Source of the DNA: Skeletonema tropicum
Taxonomy: Eukaryota; Bacillariophyta; Thalassiosirophyceae; Thalassiosirales; Thalassiosiraceae
NCBI GenBank assembly: GCA_037178625.1
Contig: CM074132.1
Span: forward strand, 3,162,001 to 3,226,000
Direction: 5' to 3'
Length of the DNA: 64,000 bases
The notes under the pieces were generated by a model. That model did no database searches. It was not told the DNA's origin and worked only from the letters and a program-made list of their open reading frames with translations. Positions 1-11,356 of this stretch are shown here, piece after piece (the first letter of the stretch is position 1; every line of letters begins with the position of its first letter). The position numbers were made by a program, and so were the translations under genes.

Positions 1-361
1 TGTTCCGTTTGAGCTGGTGGTTTTATGTATCTAATACTTATAACGGTCAACTTTTCAAGTAATATTTGAATAGGTAGGAGTACTAACTTCCTCAAGGTTT
101 CTGGCTATCTGTTTGGGTTCAACAAATTGATGGGTGCGCTCTTGGAGGGCATACTCACATGGTTGTTTCGGATTTTGAGCGGTGCATAAAATTAAAATTA
201 CGTCTCACAGAATGAACCTTCTTTGACTTTGACACGAACGACGAACTTCATCGATGCAATGGCAATGAGGTTGGCTACTAAAACTACCATACTTTACATT
301 GAACTATCAATACCAATTGAACCCAGTTATCATCATCTTCAATCCTTAATCCTAGATCAGC
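1..361. other. 5' flank of the first gene, no gene seen
   Basis: No convincing reading frame or repeat. It holds the presumed promoter and 5' UTR of the gene starting at 362. No recognisable core promoter motif was assigned. Confidence 0.4.
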
Positions 362-3300
362 ATGAGTAGCAGTCATGACGGCTGGATCGAATCCATCGAT
401 CCCAACAGCGGCAGAACATTCTACGCGAATCGATTTACCCGCACGACACAATGGGAGCCTCCTGCTGGGTGGAAGACAACACTGACAAACAATAATATGA
501 ATACTGCAAACGAGTCATCATCACAACTGCAGGAACAGCAGAAGCAGGAGCTACAGCAACCTCTTCCTGATGGCTGGGAGGAAATGACTGATCCAAATTC
601 TGGCAGAACATTTTATATTGATCATGCTCGACAAATCACCACTTGGGAACGTCCTGGCGGTGGTGGCAATAACAATTACGCATCATCATCAACATCTCAG
701 CAGCAACAACAATCGAATGGGCAAAATAATGATGATTATTTTGATACTCAACAACCAATAATGAAATTAAATCAATTTGGAAGTCACTCCCATTGGGATG
801 ATGATCCTCACACTGGTCCACGCAACAACAACCACGACCATTACATCAACAGTTCACTCTCAATACAGCATGAATCAACAACCACAACAACAACAACAAA
901 CACAGCACCCCCACCACCTCGTCTCAACTTCAAAGTACTCACAATTCCCGACACACTCCGCCCCCACTGTCCATCCTGCTTCAACCCCTTCAGCTACACC
1001 CGACGTCGTCACCACTGTCGTCTCTGTGGAGATATATTCTGTGATGCCTGTTCGAATCATAGGACGGTATTGCCATTAGAGGGAGAAGAGTTTGATAAGG
1101 CTGTTAGGGTGTGTGATGTTTGTATGAGGGATGTGAAACGGGGGAATTATTTTAGTTGGAGGAGGTATTTGACTAGTTTGGAGTTGTATTCTGAGGACAA
1201 TAATATCAAGGATGAGAAGAATGAGATAAAGAAGAATAGGGAGGATGGTGGTAGTGTTATTAGTGGTGGAGAAGAACGAATTACATTGGATATGGTGGCA
1301 GCATCCCTCTCCTCTCTTTCTACTGACATTGATGCCATGCTGCTGGAACCACTTCTTACATCCTTTACTGATAAGATGACTATACCAGCGAATGTACTTG
1401 TGCCGGCAGTATCACGGCATTTGAAGCGACGTAAGACTGGAGAGTATGCTATTCGAGTATTGGCAAGTTTGTTGCAGTTGGGGAGTGTGGTTGGCGATGA
1501 TTCATTTGGCTTGGCTGTGTTGGGTCATTCCATCATTGTGAGTGGAGATGATCATCATGATGGAGCTGATGATGCAGAAGCAAAGTTGATCAAGTCCAAT
1601 TCCACCAATTCTGTACCATCATTGACTGGTCGTGGGGGCATCAGCAGCAGCAGCAGCAATCGCAATTATGTCAACGATGTACTCAAAATTCTAGAATGGA
1701 ATGGCAATGATATTCGAACACTCAGTGCACAAGAACAGGCTATCAAGGTGATTTATTATATTACTGATCCCAATTTTATTGCAGGAGCTCTTTCGATCAA
1801 GGAGAGTTTGGAGGAGGATGAGAATAATGCAAGTGGTGGTGATCGCAGTGGACCTGTGGATGTCGATGCTGTTGGTGATGAATACAATGAAAGGATGGAC
1901 GAAATCATTCAAATTGATGTACATCGAGCGTTCCGATCAATGTTGGACCATGCAACTTCATCTGCTTCGCCATCGCTTCAACGATGGGCTACTGCATGTC
2001 TTCGTCACTTGATTGCGGAAGATGAACGACGAGCTTGCAGTGTCGCACACTCTTCGTCAAGGTATGAATCCTTCACGTCTCAGTTGGTCAGCACCGGAGG
2101 AGTTATGATATTATGCAGTCTTTTAAACTCAGATGATGGTGAAACTCGTGCTCATGCCACGTCAGCGTTGGAGGCGATTGTTATTGCCACTCGGGAAATT
2201 GGCCTGGCTCTAAATGAAACTCCTGGGAAGGGAAGAAGGTTGTCACGTGCCGGTAGAGGTACGGAGCGTGATTCTGCTATTGTCGATGCCATAATCTCGA
2301 ATGTTGGTGGATCCGGTCTCCCGGCTTTGGCACACTTGCTAATATCTGCGGATGAATCTGTGTCAATGATGGGATGTTCGTTTATTTTGTCATTGATTTC
2401 TCCGTTGTTGACTGATCCGCGGGGGAGTGGACGTACGTTGCAACAATGTAGTAATGCAACCATGTCGACGGTTAGCATTGGAGACAAAGACGATGGATTG
2501 TCATCCTATCGAAACGCTGCTATAGCGTTAGTTGTTGGAGACGACACGGTTCAGGGGAGTGATGTGTCATGTCTTCCGTCACTGATTGAAATTGTCAGAA
2601 GTGGTGTCGAAAGTTCGTCGTGGGGAGGAGGGAACAAAGCGCGACCTTTGAAGGTTCAGGTCAAGGCTGCGGAGTGTATAGCTGCTGTTGCACTAGCCGT
2701 CGGACATATCATCCTTCTGCATACTGATCAATCATCGTATGATCCTACGTACGTGAGAGCAAAGAGTGCACTGGAAGTAATGGAACAAGAGCGGCTCTTT
2801 GATGTCGCTCTTCAGATTATCAAATCTGACTCACATCGTTCATTGGATCCATCAAGAGATACACCCGATGCTAGGCTTCGGGAAGCTGCTGGATTGGTTT
2901 TGCTTGCATTGTCTTCCTGTTCTACTGTTTCGTCTTTGTATCTCATGTCTAATGGAGCGGTATCCACTTTGTTGTCGATTGCCAATGAACCAGAAATGCT
3001 GAGCGCTGCCAGCACGGTTCGAGGGAAATGGGCTAGCAAGGGCCTGTGCTTTCTCGAAGCTGCCACAACTTTGTTGATTCAGGTGTGGACGACAACAGCA
3101 AATGACCCAGATTCCTCATCATCGGCTTCGTTGAATCTTTTGCTGGAGGCACTCAACAGCGGTGCAGTAACTTTGGCATCTCGGCTAGTCAAGACAAAGG
3201 TGTCACTCAAAAGTCACGACTTGGCGTATTCTCAACTTCGGGTGAAAATTGCAATCTGTTTCCTGCTAAGTTCCATGTTTGGAATTGCAAATAAATGTCA

Positions 3301-6300
3301 CGGCAATGATGATGTCGGTGCATCTCGCCTTTACAGCGCAATAGACGCGGATTGTGCTCAATTTTTGGCATCAGGCGGCGGTGATGCTGGGTTTAGAACG
3401 GATCTTGTTGGATCAACATTGAATTTACTGAATGCGACTCTTCCTTACGCCCATCAGTTCACGAATGAAGATGCTGATGAACCTCTACCGATGGTGGATT
3501 TATCTGAAGCTTGCCTTCTGGTAGCTGGCAATATGTGTGGTCTTGCAGACCCAATTGGCGTCCATTCAATCGCGCAGAGTTATGAAGATGCTGACAATGG
3601 GAAGTATTCGCACCTTCGCTTAGATGCCTGTACCATGGCATGCAATATTTTGACTGCAAAGAAACGTGGTCAAGCTGCGCTTCTACCGACTGTGTTGGTC
3701 GGTGCCATTGGAGAATCACTCATCGTTCCTAGTCTAAGACTCTCTCTCGCCATCTGCAATTATGGAAGCATTGATCTTTGGGGCGAATTATCGCAGAGTG
3801 GGATGCTTGTACCAGTCGGGGATATTCTGCAACGAGCATTGGCATCCGATGACAATTACACATTGTCTGCCGCCATTTCAATAGTAAAATGTTGCGGACA
3901 ATGTTGTACAGTCGTTGGTAGTTCAGCCAGTGGTACCGTCGAGACTCTGAAAAGTGTGATTCATACACTTTCTTCCGTTCTCACATTGTCCGAAAACGAA
4001 TATGGCATGGATCCACAACGATTGAAAGAGCTCTCTACGCTCAAATACCAATGCCTTGTCGCTTTGGAAGCACTAAGCGCAAATGATGCTCTTCACAGTT
4101 CAATAGCAACCACTGTTCTTCCGGCTCTGGTATCATTCCTTCAACATCTAGAACACCGCTATTCCGTTGTAGAGAATATTGATCAAGACCAAATAATGTT
4201 GATCGGTATGAAGACAGTTCAACGACTCATCAACATTCCATCCACTACTCAATCGATGATGAGTAACGGGATTGGCTCCATTTTGATCAGTATCTTCGAA
4301 AAGGGAGGCGGAGTGAAGAGTACCCCTTTACTAGAAGTTGCTTTGGAGATTGTGCAATCCATTTCACAAACTGGTTTGGAGAGTAGATATTGGCTCACTT
4401 GTAGTGGTTTGCTCAACTCATTGCTGTCTATGATTGGGGAGAGCAATATCACAGCACGCACATTGCAACTTAGTCTGCAGAATGCAGGAATTCTTTTGTC
4501 GGATCTGAAGCCGTCTACATTATCTCGTTTTGAACCATCCTCAAAGGAAGAACTGTTGCGGAGAGTTGTTGCTATCTTATGCACGCAGAGAACTTTAATC
4601 AGAAGGCTGATAGCAAATATTTCGGATGGTTGCGATGATTACGGAGAATCATTTGTATTTCCACATGATGGAGGTTCGGTATGCGATGTTGCAGCTGAAA
4701 TCCTCTTCAACATTTCAACTCTACTTCTTGTCCATGGTCGAGATATTGGAAGTACACACTTCAATGACGCACTAATGTTGAATGATGTCGCAGGAAGTGA
4801 CATGAGTGTCGCAACAGCATGTTCTGCCTTGCTCGATATTTTCAGTGATGAGGATTCCACCTCTTCGCGAGCTCCCACAAATCCCGATGATCGATCTTTT
4901 TACTTTGATGTTGAGCTACCAACTGTGAAGAGTTACCTGATGGAGGGGCTGACCAAAAGTTTGAAACAGGCCATGTCAAGCGACTCAAAGACTTCCGCTG
5001 AAGGATTGATCGAGAGGTTGCAACTTCCTCGTACTTGTTTGGTTCTTTGCCGATCTGAGAAACTAGCAGAACCAGCATTTCGACTTTTTGAAGATGTTGT
5101 ACTATCCCTTCCAATTGACTTTGTCGGCAAATTGATTCTTTGTGATAGGGTTGCGCTTGTTACACTGTTTGATCTCGTGACAGGACAAGCTAACAAAATT
5201 CCCGACGTTGCTTATTCAAAGCAAACGTTTGCAAAATTACTTGGTAATCTTGCAAAAGCTGGACTCCTCCCGAAAGCAGTGAGCAATTTTGGGGTGAGAA
5301 GCCATGCCATTGCAGCACTATCTGCTGCGATGCTCTTAAATGAAGGCGAAGAAATTATTGACGACGGCGAAGATAGCATTCAGAGAATCTGTCTCGAAAG
5401 TTTAGCGATCGTTTTGTGCAGTAAAGAAAATGAGGTGACACTGACGCCTGTTGAAAGTCGAACTCTGGCGTCGGCAGTTGGCAAGGTGCTATCCTCCACA
5501 GTGCTAAATCGATTTTTTACTCAAGCTAGCTTGGAGGCAACCATCAATGACGCGACGGTCGACTTTCGCTTGAATCGTGACGCTATTTGTCAATCTGCAG
5601 AAGCTCGTCTACTTTGTGCCATGGCTCATTCTCCTGAATCACTCGGGGTTCTGAGCAAAGTTGGTGGACTCGAAGCTATTGGGCTCATTGCTCATGAGGG
5701 GGAGATCAAAGCAGTAGAAGCAATCCAGAAAGCATGCGATGTGAACCCCAGAGTAGTCGTTGACGTTGACGCGCACTTGAGTATCATGGACGCCCTGATT
5801 GGAGCTGAGGCCAAATTAACTAGCTCGACAGATTCAAATCTTTGTAATGTTGTGTTGAAATGCCTGAGGATTGTAACTACTCTCAGTGTCAATAAAGATA
5901 CGAGAGACTCAATCCTTCATTCCGAACAAAGCCATGGCTGTATGGAAGTAGCTTCTAGAATTGTTTCTGCTGGTGCTGAGTTGAAAATTGATACCAAATC
6001 AGATTTAGAGGCTTCTCGGCAAATGACGAATATAACAACAACGGCGAAGCTTGCAGAAAGTCTAGCTAGAACGTCTCTTTCTGAAGAGCTTCAAATCGAT
6101 GATCTCGTGCACATTGATTCTACGTCGAGCAGTGATTCAAACCCAGAGAATTCTGATACTAACACTCAAGAGCTGGAGGGAGTTGTTGCACATGTAGGTT
6201 CTGTACAATTTGCTCCAGGAGATAATTGGATAGGTATTCGCCTTACTGGCTCAAGCGTTGGAAAGGGCAGGAATGATGGCAGTGTAAAGGGGACGCATTA

Positions 6301-7330
6301 TTTTGATTGCGGAGAGAAATGCGGTGTCTTTGTTAAGAGAGCACAAGTTCGGAAACGAGAACCAGAGTCCACAAATAATGACGACTCTGGGGAAAATCCA
6401 GTAGTCCCAGCGCTACCACAACGACGAGAGAATCTTTGGCGAAGAGTTACCGGGTTGGTGGGTGAGAATGGCCCAAGTTTGGAGGAGGCTTCATTTGCAT
6501 TGCTGCAATCGTTCTCGCGTAGCAAAGAGCATCGAGATGCCATAATGAACGATCATGATTTCACATCCTCATTGGCTGCTGCCATACGATCATCGACAAA
6601 CATGGATTTCAAACGCAATGCATTGGAACTTTTGTCGTCTTTCGCAGTACATTATTGTGAACCAAAAGAAGATTTGATGCAGCTCTTTTGCGACGTAATT
6701 GAAACTCATACCAGATCCCTTCAGCTCTCACGAGATCGGTTAGAGCAACCAAGTTTGAAGCATGTTCTTGGAGTTGTCGTGTTGGGCTTGCAAAACTTAT
6801 TATGTTGTTATCAGAATGCTGCGGATCAGACAAAGCCACTGCGCATTGCATCGGACCTATTCATTTTCATGTCTGACGCATTGTTCAGCGGGCCAAGGTC
6901 TAGGCGGATGGCTGTATCCAAGACTGATGGAATACTCTTCTCTAGTCTTACTTCATTATTCGTGCTATTCCTCGGTAACGAAGAGAGTCGGAAAGTGTTA
7001 TCAGCCTCTCGGCACGTATCTTCACTGATTCGTTTCATTATGATGACATCCGGCGTAGAAAAGATGGACTGCCACATTGCCTTCTCAAACAAAGATGGAG
7101 AAGAGTATTGGGAGGCTGCCCACACGCAATGCTTACAGAGTTTAATGTTCATCGTGAATGAGGCATCACAAGCACATATGGAAAAGACATACTCGGCCTT
7201 GATTAAAGAGTGTGAGCCTTTATCAAACGCATTCACTTTGTGCCTAAGGCATATTTCCGACAGAGCACATGGAGGAGCGCCGGCAGTGTCAGCAAGATAT
7301 TTACTGATGAAGTTAGAACGACTGTCATGA
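362..7330 (+). CDS. Giant WW-WW-FYVE-CAP-Gly scaffold protein (2322 aa)
   Basis: Single long exon. Two WW domains lie at about residues 6-38 and 68-101; each keeps the paired Trp (W8/W31 and W72 with its partner) and shares DPNSGRTFY. A FYVE zinc finger at about 200-260 has the RRRHHCR phosphoinositide motif and the paired Cys ligands (CPSC, CRLCG, CDAC, CDVC); the usual leading WxxD is changed to IPD. Most of the rest looks like alpha-helical armadillo/HEAT-type solenoid, judged from repeated Leu/Ala-rich helices. A CAP-Gly module at about 1935-2000 has the GRNDGSVKG core, and more helical sequence follows it. FYVE domains bind PI3P on endosomes, CAP-Gly domains bind microtubule or EB C-termini, and WW domains bind Pro-rich ligands. 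The combination suggests an endosome-microtubule adaptor, which is inference. The start is the first ATG, opening directly into WW1. It converges on the transporter gene, with only 75 bp between the stops. Confidence 0.9.
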   Translation: MSSSHDGWIESIDPNSGRTFYANRFTRTTQWEPPAGWKTTLTNNNMNTANESSSQLQEQQKQELQQPLPDGWEEMTDPNSGRTFYIDHARQITTWERPGGGGNNNYASSSTSQQQQQSNGQNNDDYFDTQQPIMKLNQFGSHSHWDDDPHTGPRNNNHDHYINSSLSIQHESTTTTTTTNTAPPPPRLNFKVLTIPDTLRPHCPSCFNPFSYTRRRHHCRLCGDIFCDACSNHRTVLPLEGEEFDKAVRVCDVCMRDVKRGNYFSWRRYLTSLELYSEDNNIKDEKNEIKKNREDGGSVISGGEERITLDMVAASLSSLSTDIDAMLLEPLLTSFTDKMTIPANVLVPAVSRHLKRRKTGEYAIRVLASLLQLGSVVGDDSFGLAVLGHSIIVSGDDHHDGADDAEAKLIKSNSTNSVPSLTGRGGISSSSSNRNYVNDVLKILEWNGNDIRTLSAQEQAIKVIYYITDPNFIAGALSIKESLEEDENNASGGDRSGPVDVDAVGDEYNERMDEIIQIDVHRAFRSMLDHATSSASPSLQRWATACLRHLIAEDERRACSVAHSSSRYESFTSQLVSTGGVMILCSLLNSDDGETRAHATSALEAIVIATREIGLALNETPGKGRRLSRAGRGTERDSAIVDAIISNVGGSGLPALAHLLISADESVSMMGCSFILSLISPLLTDPRGSGRTLQQCSNATMSTVSIGDKDDGLSSYRNAAIALVVGDDTVQGSDVSCLPSLIEIVRSGVESSSWGGGNKARPLKVQVKAAECIAAVALAVGHIILLHTDQSSYDPTYVRAKSALEVMEQERLFDVALQIIKSDSHRSLDPSRDTPDARLREAAGLVLLALSSCSTVSSLYLMSNGAVSTLLSIANEPEMLSAASTVRGKWASKGLCFLEAATTLLIQVWTTTANDPDSSSSASLNLLLEALNSGAVTLASRLVKTKVSLKSHDLAYSQLRVKIAICFLLSSMFGIANKCHGNDDVGASRLYSAIDADCAQFLASGGGDAGFRTDLVGSTLNLLNATLPYAHQFTNEDADEPLPMVDLSEACLLVAGNMCGLADPIGVHSIAQSYEDADNGKYSHLRLDACTMACNILTAKKRGQAALLPTVLVGAIGESLIVPSLRLSLAICNYGSIDLWGELSQSGMLVPVGDILQRALASDDNYTLSAAISIVKCCGQCCTVVGSSASGTVETLKSVIHTLSSVLTLSENEYGMDPQRLKELSTLKYQCLVALEALSANDALHSSIATTVLPALVSFLQHLEHRYSVVENIDQDQIMLIGMKTVQRLINIPSTTQSMMSNGIGSILISIFEKGGGVKSTPLLEVALEIVQSISQTGLESRYWLTCSGLLNSLLSMIGESNITARTLQLSLQNAGILLSDLKPSTLSRFEPSSKEELLRRVVAILCTQRTLIRRLIANISDGCDDYGESFVFPHDGGSVCDVAAEILFNISTLLLVHGRDIGSTHFNDALMLNDVAGSDMSVATACSALLDIFSDEDSTSSRAPTNPDDRSFYFDVELPTVKSYLMEGLTKSLKQAMSSDSKTSAEGLIERLQLPRTCLVLCRSEKLAEPAFRLFEDVVLSLPIDFVGKLILCDRVALVTLFDLVTGQANKIPDVAYSKQTFAKLLGNLAKAGLLPKAVSNFGVRSHAIAALSAAMLLNEGEEIIDDGEDSIQRICLESLAIVLCSKENEVTLTPVESRTLASAVGKVLSSTVLNRFFTQASLEATINDATVDFRLNRDAICQSAEARLLCAMAHSPESLGVLSKVGGLEAIGLIAHEGEIKAVEAIQKACDVNPRVVVDVDAHLSIMDALIGAEAKLTSSTDSNLCNVVLKCLRIVTTLSVNKDTRDSILHSEQSHGCMEVASRIVSAGAELKIDTKSDLEASRQMTNITTTAKLAESLARTSLSEELQIDDLVHIDSTSSSDSNPENSDTNTQELEGVVAHVGSVQFAPGDNWIGIRLTGSSVGKGRNDGSVKGTHYFDCGEKCGVFVKRAQVRKREPESTNNDDSGENPVVPALPQRRENLWRRVTGLVGENGPSLEEASFALLQSFSRSKEHRDAIMNDHDFTSSLAAAIRSSTNMDFKRNALELLSSFAVHYCEPKEDLMQLFCDVIETHTRSLQLSRDRLEQPSLKHVLGVVVLGLQNLLCCYQNAADQTKPLRIASDLFIFMSDALFSGPRSRRMAVSKTDGILFSSLTSLFVLFLGNEESRKVLSASRHVSSLIRFIMMTSGVEKMDCHIAFSNKDGEEYWEAAHTQCLQSLMFIVNEASQAHMEKTYSALIKECEPLSNAFTLCLRHISDRAHGGAPAVSARYLLMKLERLS

Positions 7331-7405
7331 TGATTTGCGGCCCTAATTTTAAGATTATCTTACAGCTACGATACATTGCGTATGATGAACTATTTGCAGT
7401 GATCA

Positions 7406-9463
7406 TCATACAAATCTCACTGTCTTTCTTGTCTCTATTTCAGACAAATCTCTCTTCAGACTAGTCTCGTTCTCCCACTCTCCACCAGGTAGCAGAGCCT
7501 CTTGCAGTGGCGAGCTAACGGAAGAGTTCTCTGTAGGACTAATTCGTCCTGGCAGTAAGTTGCCATTATTGTCACTGCTTTCGTATTCACTCGTGAGGCT
7601 CCTGCCAGCACAAAATCCACCATACATCACCACACCCAGCAACAAGTAGACCACGAGCATGACGATTCCTTGCCAGCCAACATTCGCCAACATGAACCAG
7701 TTTGCAAAGATGCCAAGGGCTGGTAAATAAGGCACCAGAGGTGTTCGGAACCTTGCTTTTCCGATACTGTAGCCGTCGCCCTCCAAAGCGAATCTAGTAC
7801 TTGTTGCCTCAGGGCAATAACGATGTATGTATATTGTGACACATAGCGTCAGCAATGCGAAAAGGGCAGAGAGCGAGTACTTCACTACAGCAAGCGGAAC
7901 GAACGCAAAGCAAACGCCTGACAAGAAAGGAAACACATTCAAGAGTATCAATAATCTCCCAAGCGTTAGCTGGTCTCTAACACTTGCGATGGAAAAAATC
8001 GAAGCGCTATCATCAACTTCAGTCAGATTCCCGAGAAAGCTTTCACTTGGACAGTGATATCTTATCATCAACAAGGATACGTCCGTTAGTGAGAACAGAA
8101 CTAATGCACCAGCTGAAATTAATGATCCAATGTATTGGAAGGGAACGAAGCATGCCAAAATGACGATGACGACACCACAAAACTGGACGTTTGCAGAAAG
8201 ATTGCCAATCGTATCTTCTTTCTTCTGACCAACACAGCAGCATGTTCTTGAGTCAGAAAACGTCAACTTGCCAAAAAATTTAGGTACCAACTTGTCCTTA
8301 CTCATGGCAAAGAAAAGCCGTGTTTGTGATTGAATACCCGTGAGAACCACGAGTGGGAGTGTCACAATCTCTCCGATTGCGCTGATCTTCTCTGCCCACT
8401 GAACGCCGTTCGCCCCAAAAGCTTTAGGAAAGGCACTCACAGTATTGATACTTGTGTAGGGCACCATGGCGGTGAGAGCCAACGCAGCCAACATATATAT
8501 TACTGCATCGATCAATATCACACCCACAACAGCTCTTGGTACATCTCTTACAGGATTTTTTACTTCCCCACTCAAATTACAGATTTGATCAAATCCCAGA
8601 AAGGCAAAAAACAGTATTGACGATCCGTCAATGATTCCAGCTACACCAAATTCAGGTGGGACAAATGGACTCCAATTTAAAGAGGAGGCTGGAGAAGAAT
8701 TTGTTTCACCACTGCCAGAAAACACCCCAGCAGTCAACAGAAAACCAGCAACGATCATGAACAGAATCAATGATACCTTGGTAGCACTCACTACATTGGT
8801 AGTCATTTTACTCTCTCTCACTCCCATCAATAGCAGCAGTGTACATAATGACGCAATGATTGCACCCATGGGATTGATCCCATGACCTGGCTGCAAGAAC
8901 TTTTCCAAGCCAGGGGGGAGTGGATTACTCGTCTCATCCCGTCCCTCTTTCAACCAACTGACAACCTTACTTCCCCAACTTCTTGCCACAGCAGCGGATG
9001 CTCCACCATACTCCAATGTTTGACATAGACTTGCCATAACTGCAAACACTTCACCAAGGGTAATATAAGCATAACTATAGGTACTTCCATCTAATGGAAA
9101 TGCCGCTGATAATTCGGCATAGGGCAACCCACTCAAAGCCGCAACACACCCGGCAATAAGATAGGATATGGATGCGGATGGTCCAGCATAGTTGTGTGCC
9201 ACAACACCGGCAAGGACAAAGACTCCACTTCCGATTGTTGTACCTATTCCGAAAAAGATTAGGTCGAGGAGACTCATGTGTCGTAATGGTGCCTCATCGT
9301 TACGTGAGGGTTGTATAGTTGTCGGTTTTATTGGTGTTTCTGTATCGAATATTGGTACTGGAGTGTATCTACTCGCTTCATCGGAGCAGTGAGCCTGTTT
9401 TCGGACTAGTAGGAGAGGTTTCCGTGTCAAGGCGTTTTCTATAAAGGTATTCATGGTTGTCAT
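7406..9463 (-). CDS. Cationic amino-acid transporter, APC superfamily (CAT/SLC7-like, 685 aa)
   Basis: Plasma-membrane or vacuolar permease for basic amino acids, by family. The first helix has the APC signature GIGTTIGSGVFVLAG, followed by AGPSASISYLIAG and LPYAELSAAFP, all typical of CAT proteins. The conserved mid-region FFAFLGFDQICNLSGEVKNP matches the CAT 'FaFiGFD...EE.kNP' block. I estimate 12-14 membrane segments; the N-terminal ~65 residues and C-terminal ~60 residues are hydrophilic tails. The length is normal for the family. No intron is needed. The chosen ATG at 9463 is followed three codons later by another Met, so the start is uncertain by a few residues. It is transcribed toward the WW-FYVE gene and away from the plastid DUF1995 gene. 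Substrate specificity cannot be read from the sequence. Confidence 0.92.
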   Translation of the reverse strand: MTTMNTFIENALTRKPLLLVRKQAHCSDEASRYTPVPIFDTETPIKPTTIQPSRNDEAPLRHMSLLDLIFFGIGTTIGSGVFVLAGVVAHNYAGPSASISYLIAGCVAALSGLPYAELSAAFPLDGSTYSYAYITLGEVFAVMASLCQTLEYGGASAAVARSWGSKVVSWLKEGRDETSNPLPPGLEKFLQPGHGINPMGAIIASLCTLLLLMGVRESKMTTNVVSATKVSLILFMIVAGFLLTAGVFSGSGETNSSPASSLNWSPFVPPEFGVAGIIDGSSILFFAFLGFDQICNLSGEVKNPVRDVPRAVVGVILIDAVIYMLAALALTAMVPYTSINTVSAFPKAFGANGVQWAEKISAIGEIVTLPLVVLTGIQSQTRLFFAMSKDKLVPKFFGKLTFSDSRTCCCVGQKKEDTIGNLSANVQFCGVVIVILACFVPFQYIGSLISAGALVLFSLTDVSLLMIRYHCPSESFLGNLTEVDDSASIFSIASVRDQLTLGRLLILLNVFPFLSGVCFAFVPLAVVKYSLSALFALLTLCVTIYIHRYCPEATSTRFALEGDGYSIGKARFRTPLVPYLPALGIFANWFMLANVGWQGIVMLVVYLLLGVVMYGGFCAGRSLTSEYESSDNNGNLLPGRISPTENSSVSSPLQEALLPGGEWENETSLKRDLSEIETRKTVRFV

Positions 9464-9866
9464 GTGCTCTTGTGCAGAGTGAACGAGTATTTCTACTCTT
9501 CAAGAAGACTAATTTTCGGCACTCTTTGACAAGGAAATGATTACAATATGGATGATCTTTACAACCTCCTGCACGGATATTAGACACGTTACGTCTTGTT
9601 CTTGCTGCATAGGCGACTGCGTAGGGTAACTAGACAACCCTGCCTTCTCGACATGGTTCTTGCCTGTTGCCTGCTAGCTTTTTCAAGAGCACGAGCGCTT
9701 TCGCTTTACGTCTTGATGATCTTCTCACTCCCGCCATTATTTATTCGGTGGGCGGGGCGCCATTTTTTGTGCACAACGTCAGCTTGCAGTTGAGCTTGCT
9801 TCGCTTGGAGATGGTAGCTTTGCTCTGGTAGCTGATAGTAGGGTGGGTCACTACTCTCTACTCAAC
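9464..9866. promoter_or_regulatory. Divergent intergenic region between transporter and DUF1995 genes
   Basis: About 400 bp between two outward-facing start codons, so it must hold both promoters. I see no coding signal and no motif I can assign with confidence. Confidence 0.4.
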
Positions 9867-11067
9867 ATGTCGCGGTTAATAACAGTAGCGTTGACATCGC
9901 TAGCCATCCTTGGCAGCGGCTGCAACGCATTCACCAGCATCACCTACACAAGATGTGGCTCTACAATACAACAACAATACTCTTCGTCTTCGGCACTCAA
10001 CCTCTCACCCCTTCCCAAGGGAATATCTCCATTCGAAAAGTCTCTCTCCAAAAACATTGATATTCAAGGAGACTTTCGAAAACGTTCCAAGCAAGCCATT
10101 GATGCGGCCATAGCCGACAATTTGAAGCGTGTGGAGATCGAATTCCCCCCCTTGTTGGGTGGAGATAATTCCAAGAGCCAATTTGACGATTTTGACAATA
10201 TACAAGAATTGGACAAGAATAAAGATTGGACTATGCAATTGGCTCCTTTATTCTTGGGTGTTAAGGAGTATCAAAAGGGACGAGTTTGGATGATATTTCC
10301 CGATCTTAAGGAATGTGAATTGGCCAAGGCAGAATGGGCAGGACAGCGGTATCAAGAGGCGACATTTACAACTATCCAAGCAGTCACCAACTATTTGGCA
10401 ACGGGTGCCAATGGAAATAATGGAAATGGGGGATATGATGCACCATGGGGAGAAAACTTAATGTCGGGTCTATCCAAAATGATTGGAGGGAAAGATGGAG
10501 ATGCAGGATTACTTGGTGATCAAGCATCGCTTGATCCATTGGTGGAGGGTGAAAACTCCCCGGCGAAACTTTGGTTAGTTATCCAGCCTGGAAATGGTGG
10601 ACCAGTGGAAGACTGGGTCAATTGTGAGAAGATGGCGCTGTCATCTCCAGATACTACAATGGTTGTTATCAATGGTGCATTGGATAAAGTGCGTGGAGGG
10701 TTCTATCCTGCGGTGTTCTTTCCCAAATTGGCAGCTACTGTGGATAGATTTTGGAAGAAGTTTGATCCGGCGTTTTATTTAAAGCCTTTTAGTGATAAAG
10801 GGGTGAGTGATGATTTGATTTGTCTGTGTGATCTCTTTTTCACTGATATATTGATACTTACATAAATGCTCGGCACGATTGTGAAAGGTCTATGGTTGGT
10901 TGTATCGAGTATACCCAGAGCCATGGCAAGTGCATCTAGAGATTGTCAAACCTGGAAAAGATGGTAATGCCGAAGTTGAGTACGTTTTAGTCGATACGAT
11001 GGATGAGAAACCATCATATGATAAAGTTGTATCAATGCTCTTAACGGCATCCCAAGCGGCTAAATAA
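9867..11067 (+). CDS. Plastid-targeted DUF1995 (LPA3-like) protein, two exons
   Basis: Exons 9867-10802 and 10888-11067, separated by an 85-bp intron (donor GTGAGT, acceptor AAAG). The join is in frame and gives 371 aa. DUF1995 proteins are algal and plant plastid proteins; the Arabidopsis member LPA3 helps photosystem II assembly. The N-terminus MSRLITVALTSLAILGSGC is a hydrophobic signal peptide followed at once by NAF, the diatom 'ASAF'-type cleavage motif, then a Ser-rich transit stretch, so import into the four-membrane plastid is predicted. Family landmarks are AIDAAIADNLKRVEIEFPPL, RVWMIFPDLKECELA, a glycine-rich linker, LVIQPGNGGPVEDW and, in exon 2, GWLYRVYPEPWQVHLE. An in-frame ATG lies 24 bp upstream (9843), but the signal peptide starts best at 9867. 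If the intron is retained the protein ends at 10865. Confidence 0.85.
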
Positions 11068-11356
11068 CCAGTTTATCCATTTATCAATACTATTGCTGAA
11101 ATATTATGAGCTCAACTTACAACATGTTAGTAGTTACAAAAAAGTTACTATTCAATATCTATTCCATACCAACCAAGAGCTGTGATTGCAAATAGTGTGA
11201 ACATGTTGAATCATCATATCCATTTATGAATTGTTTTCTCGCTTCTTCTCACAACTGTGCAAAAAATCATTCTGATCTGTTCTCCCCTACAGTTAGATTT
11301 CCGTCATTTCCATCCCCATTTAGCAATAAATTATTCTTTTGACGATGCCCCATCAC

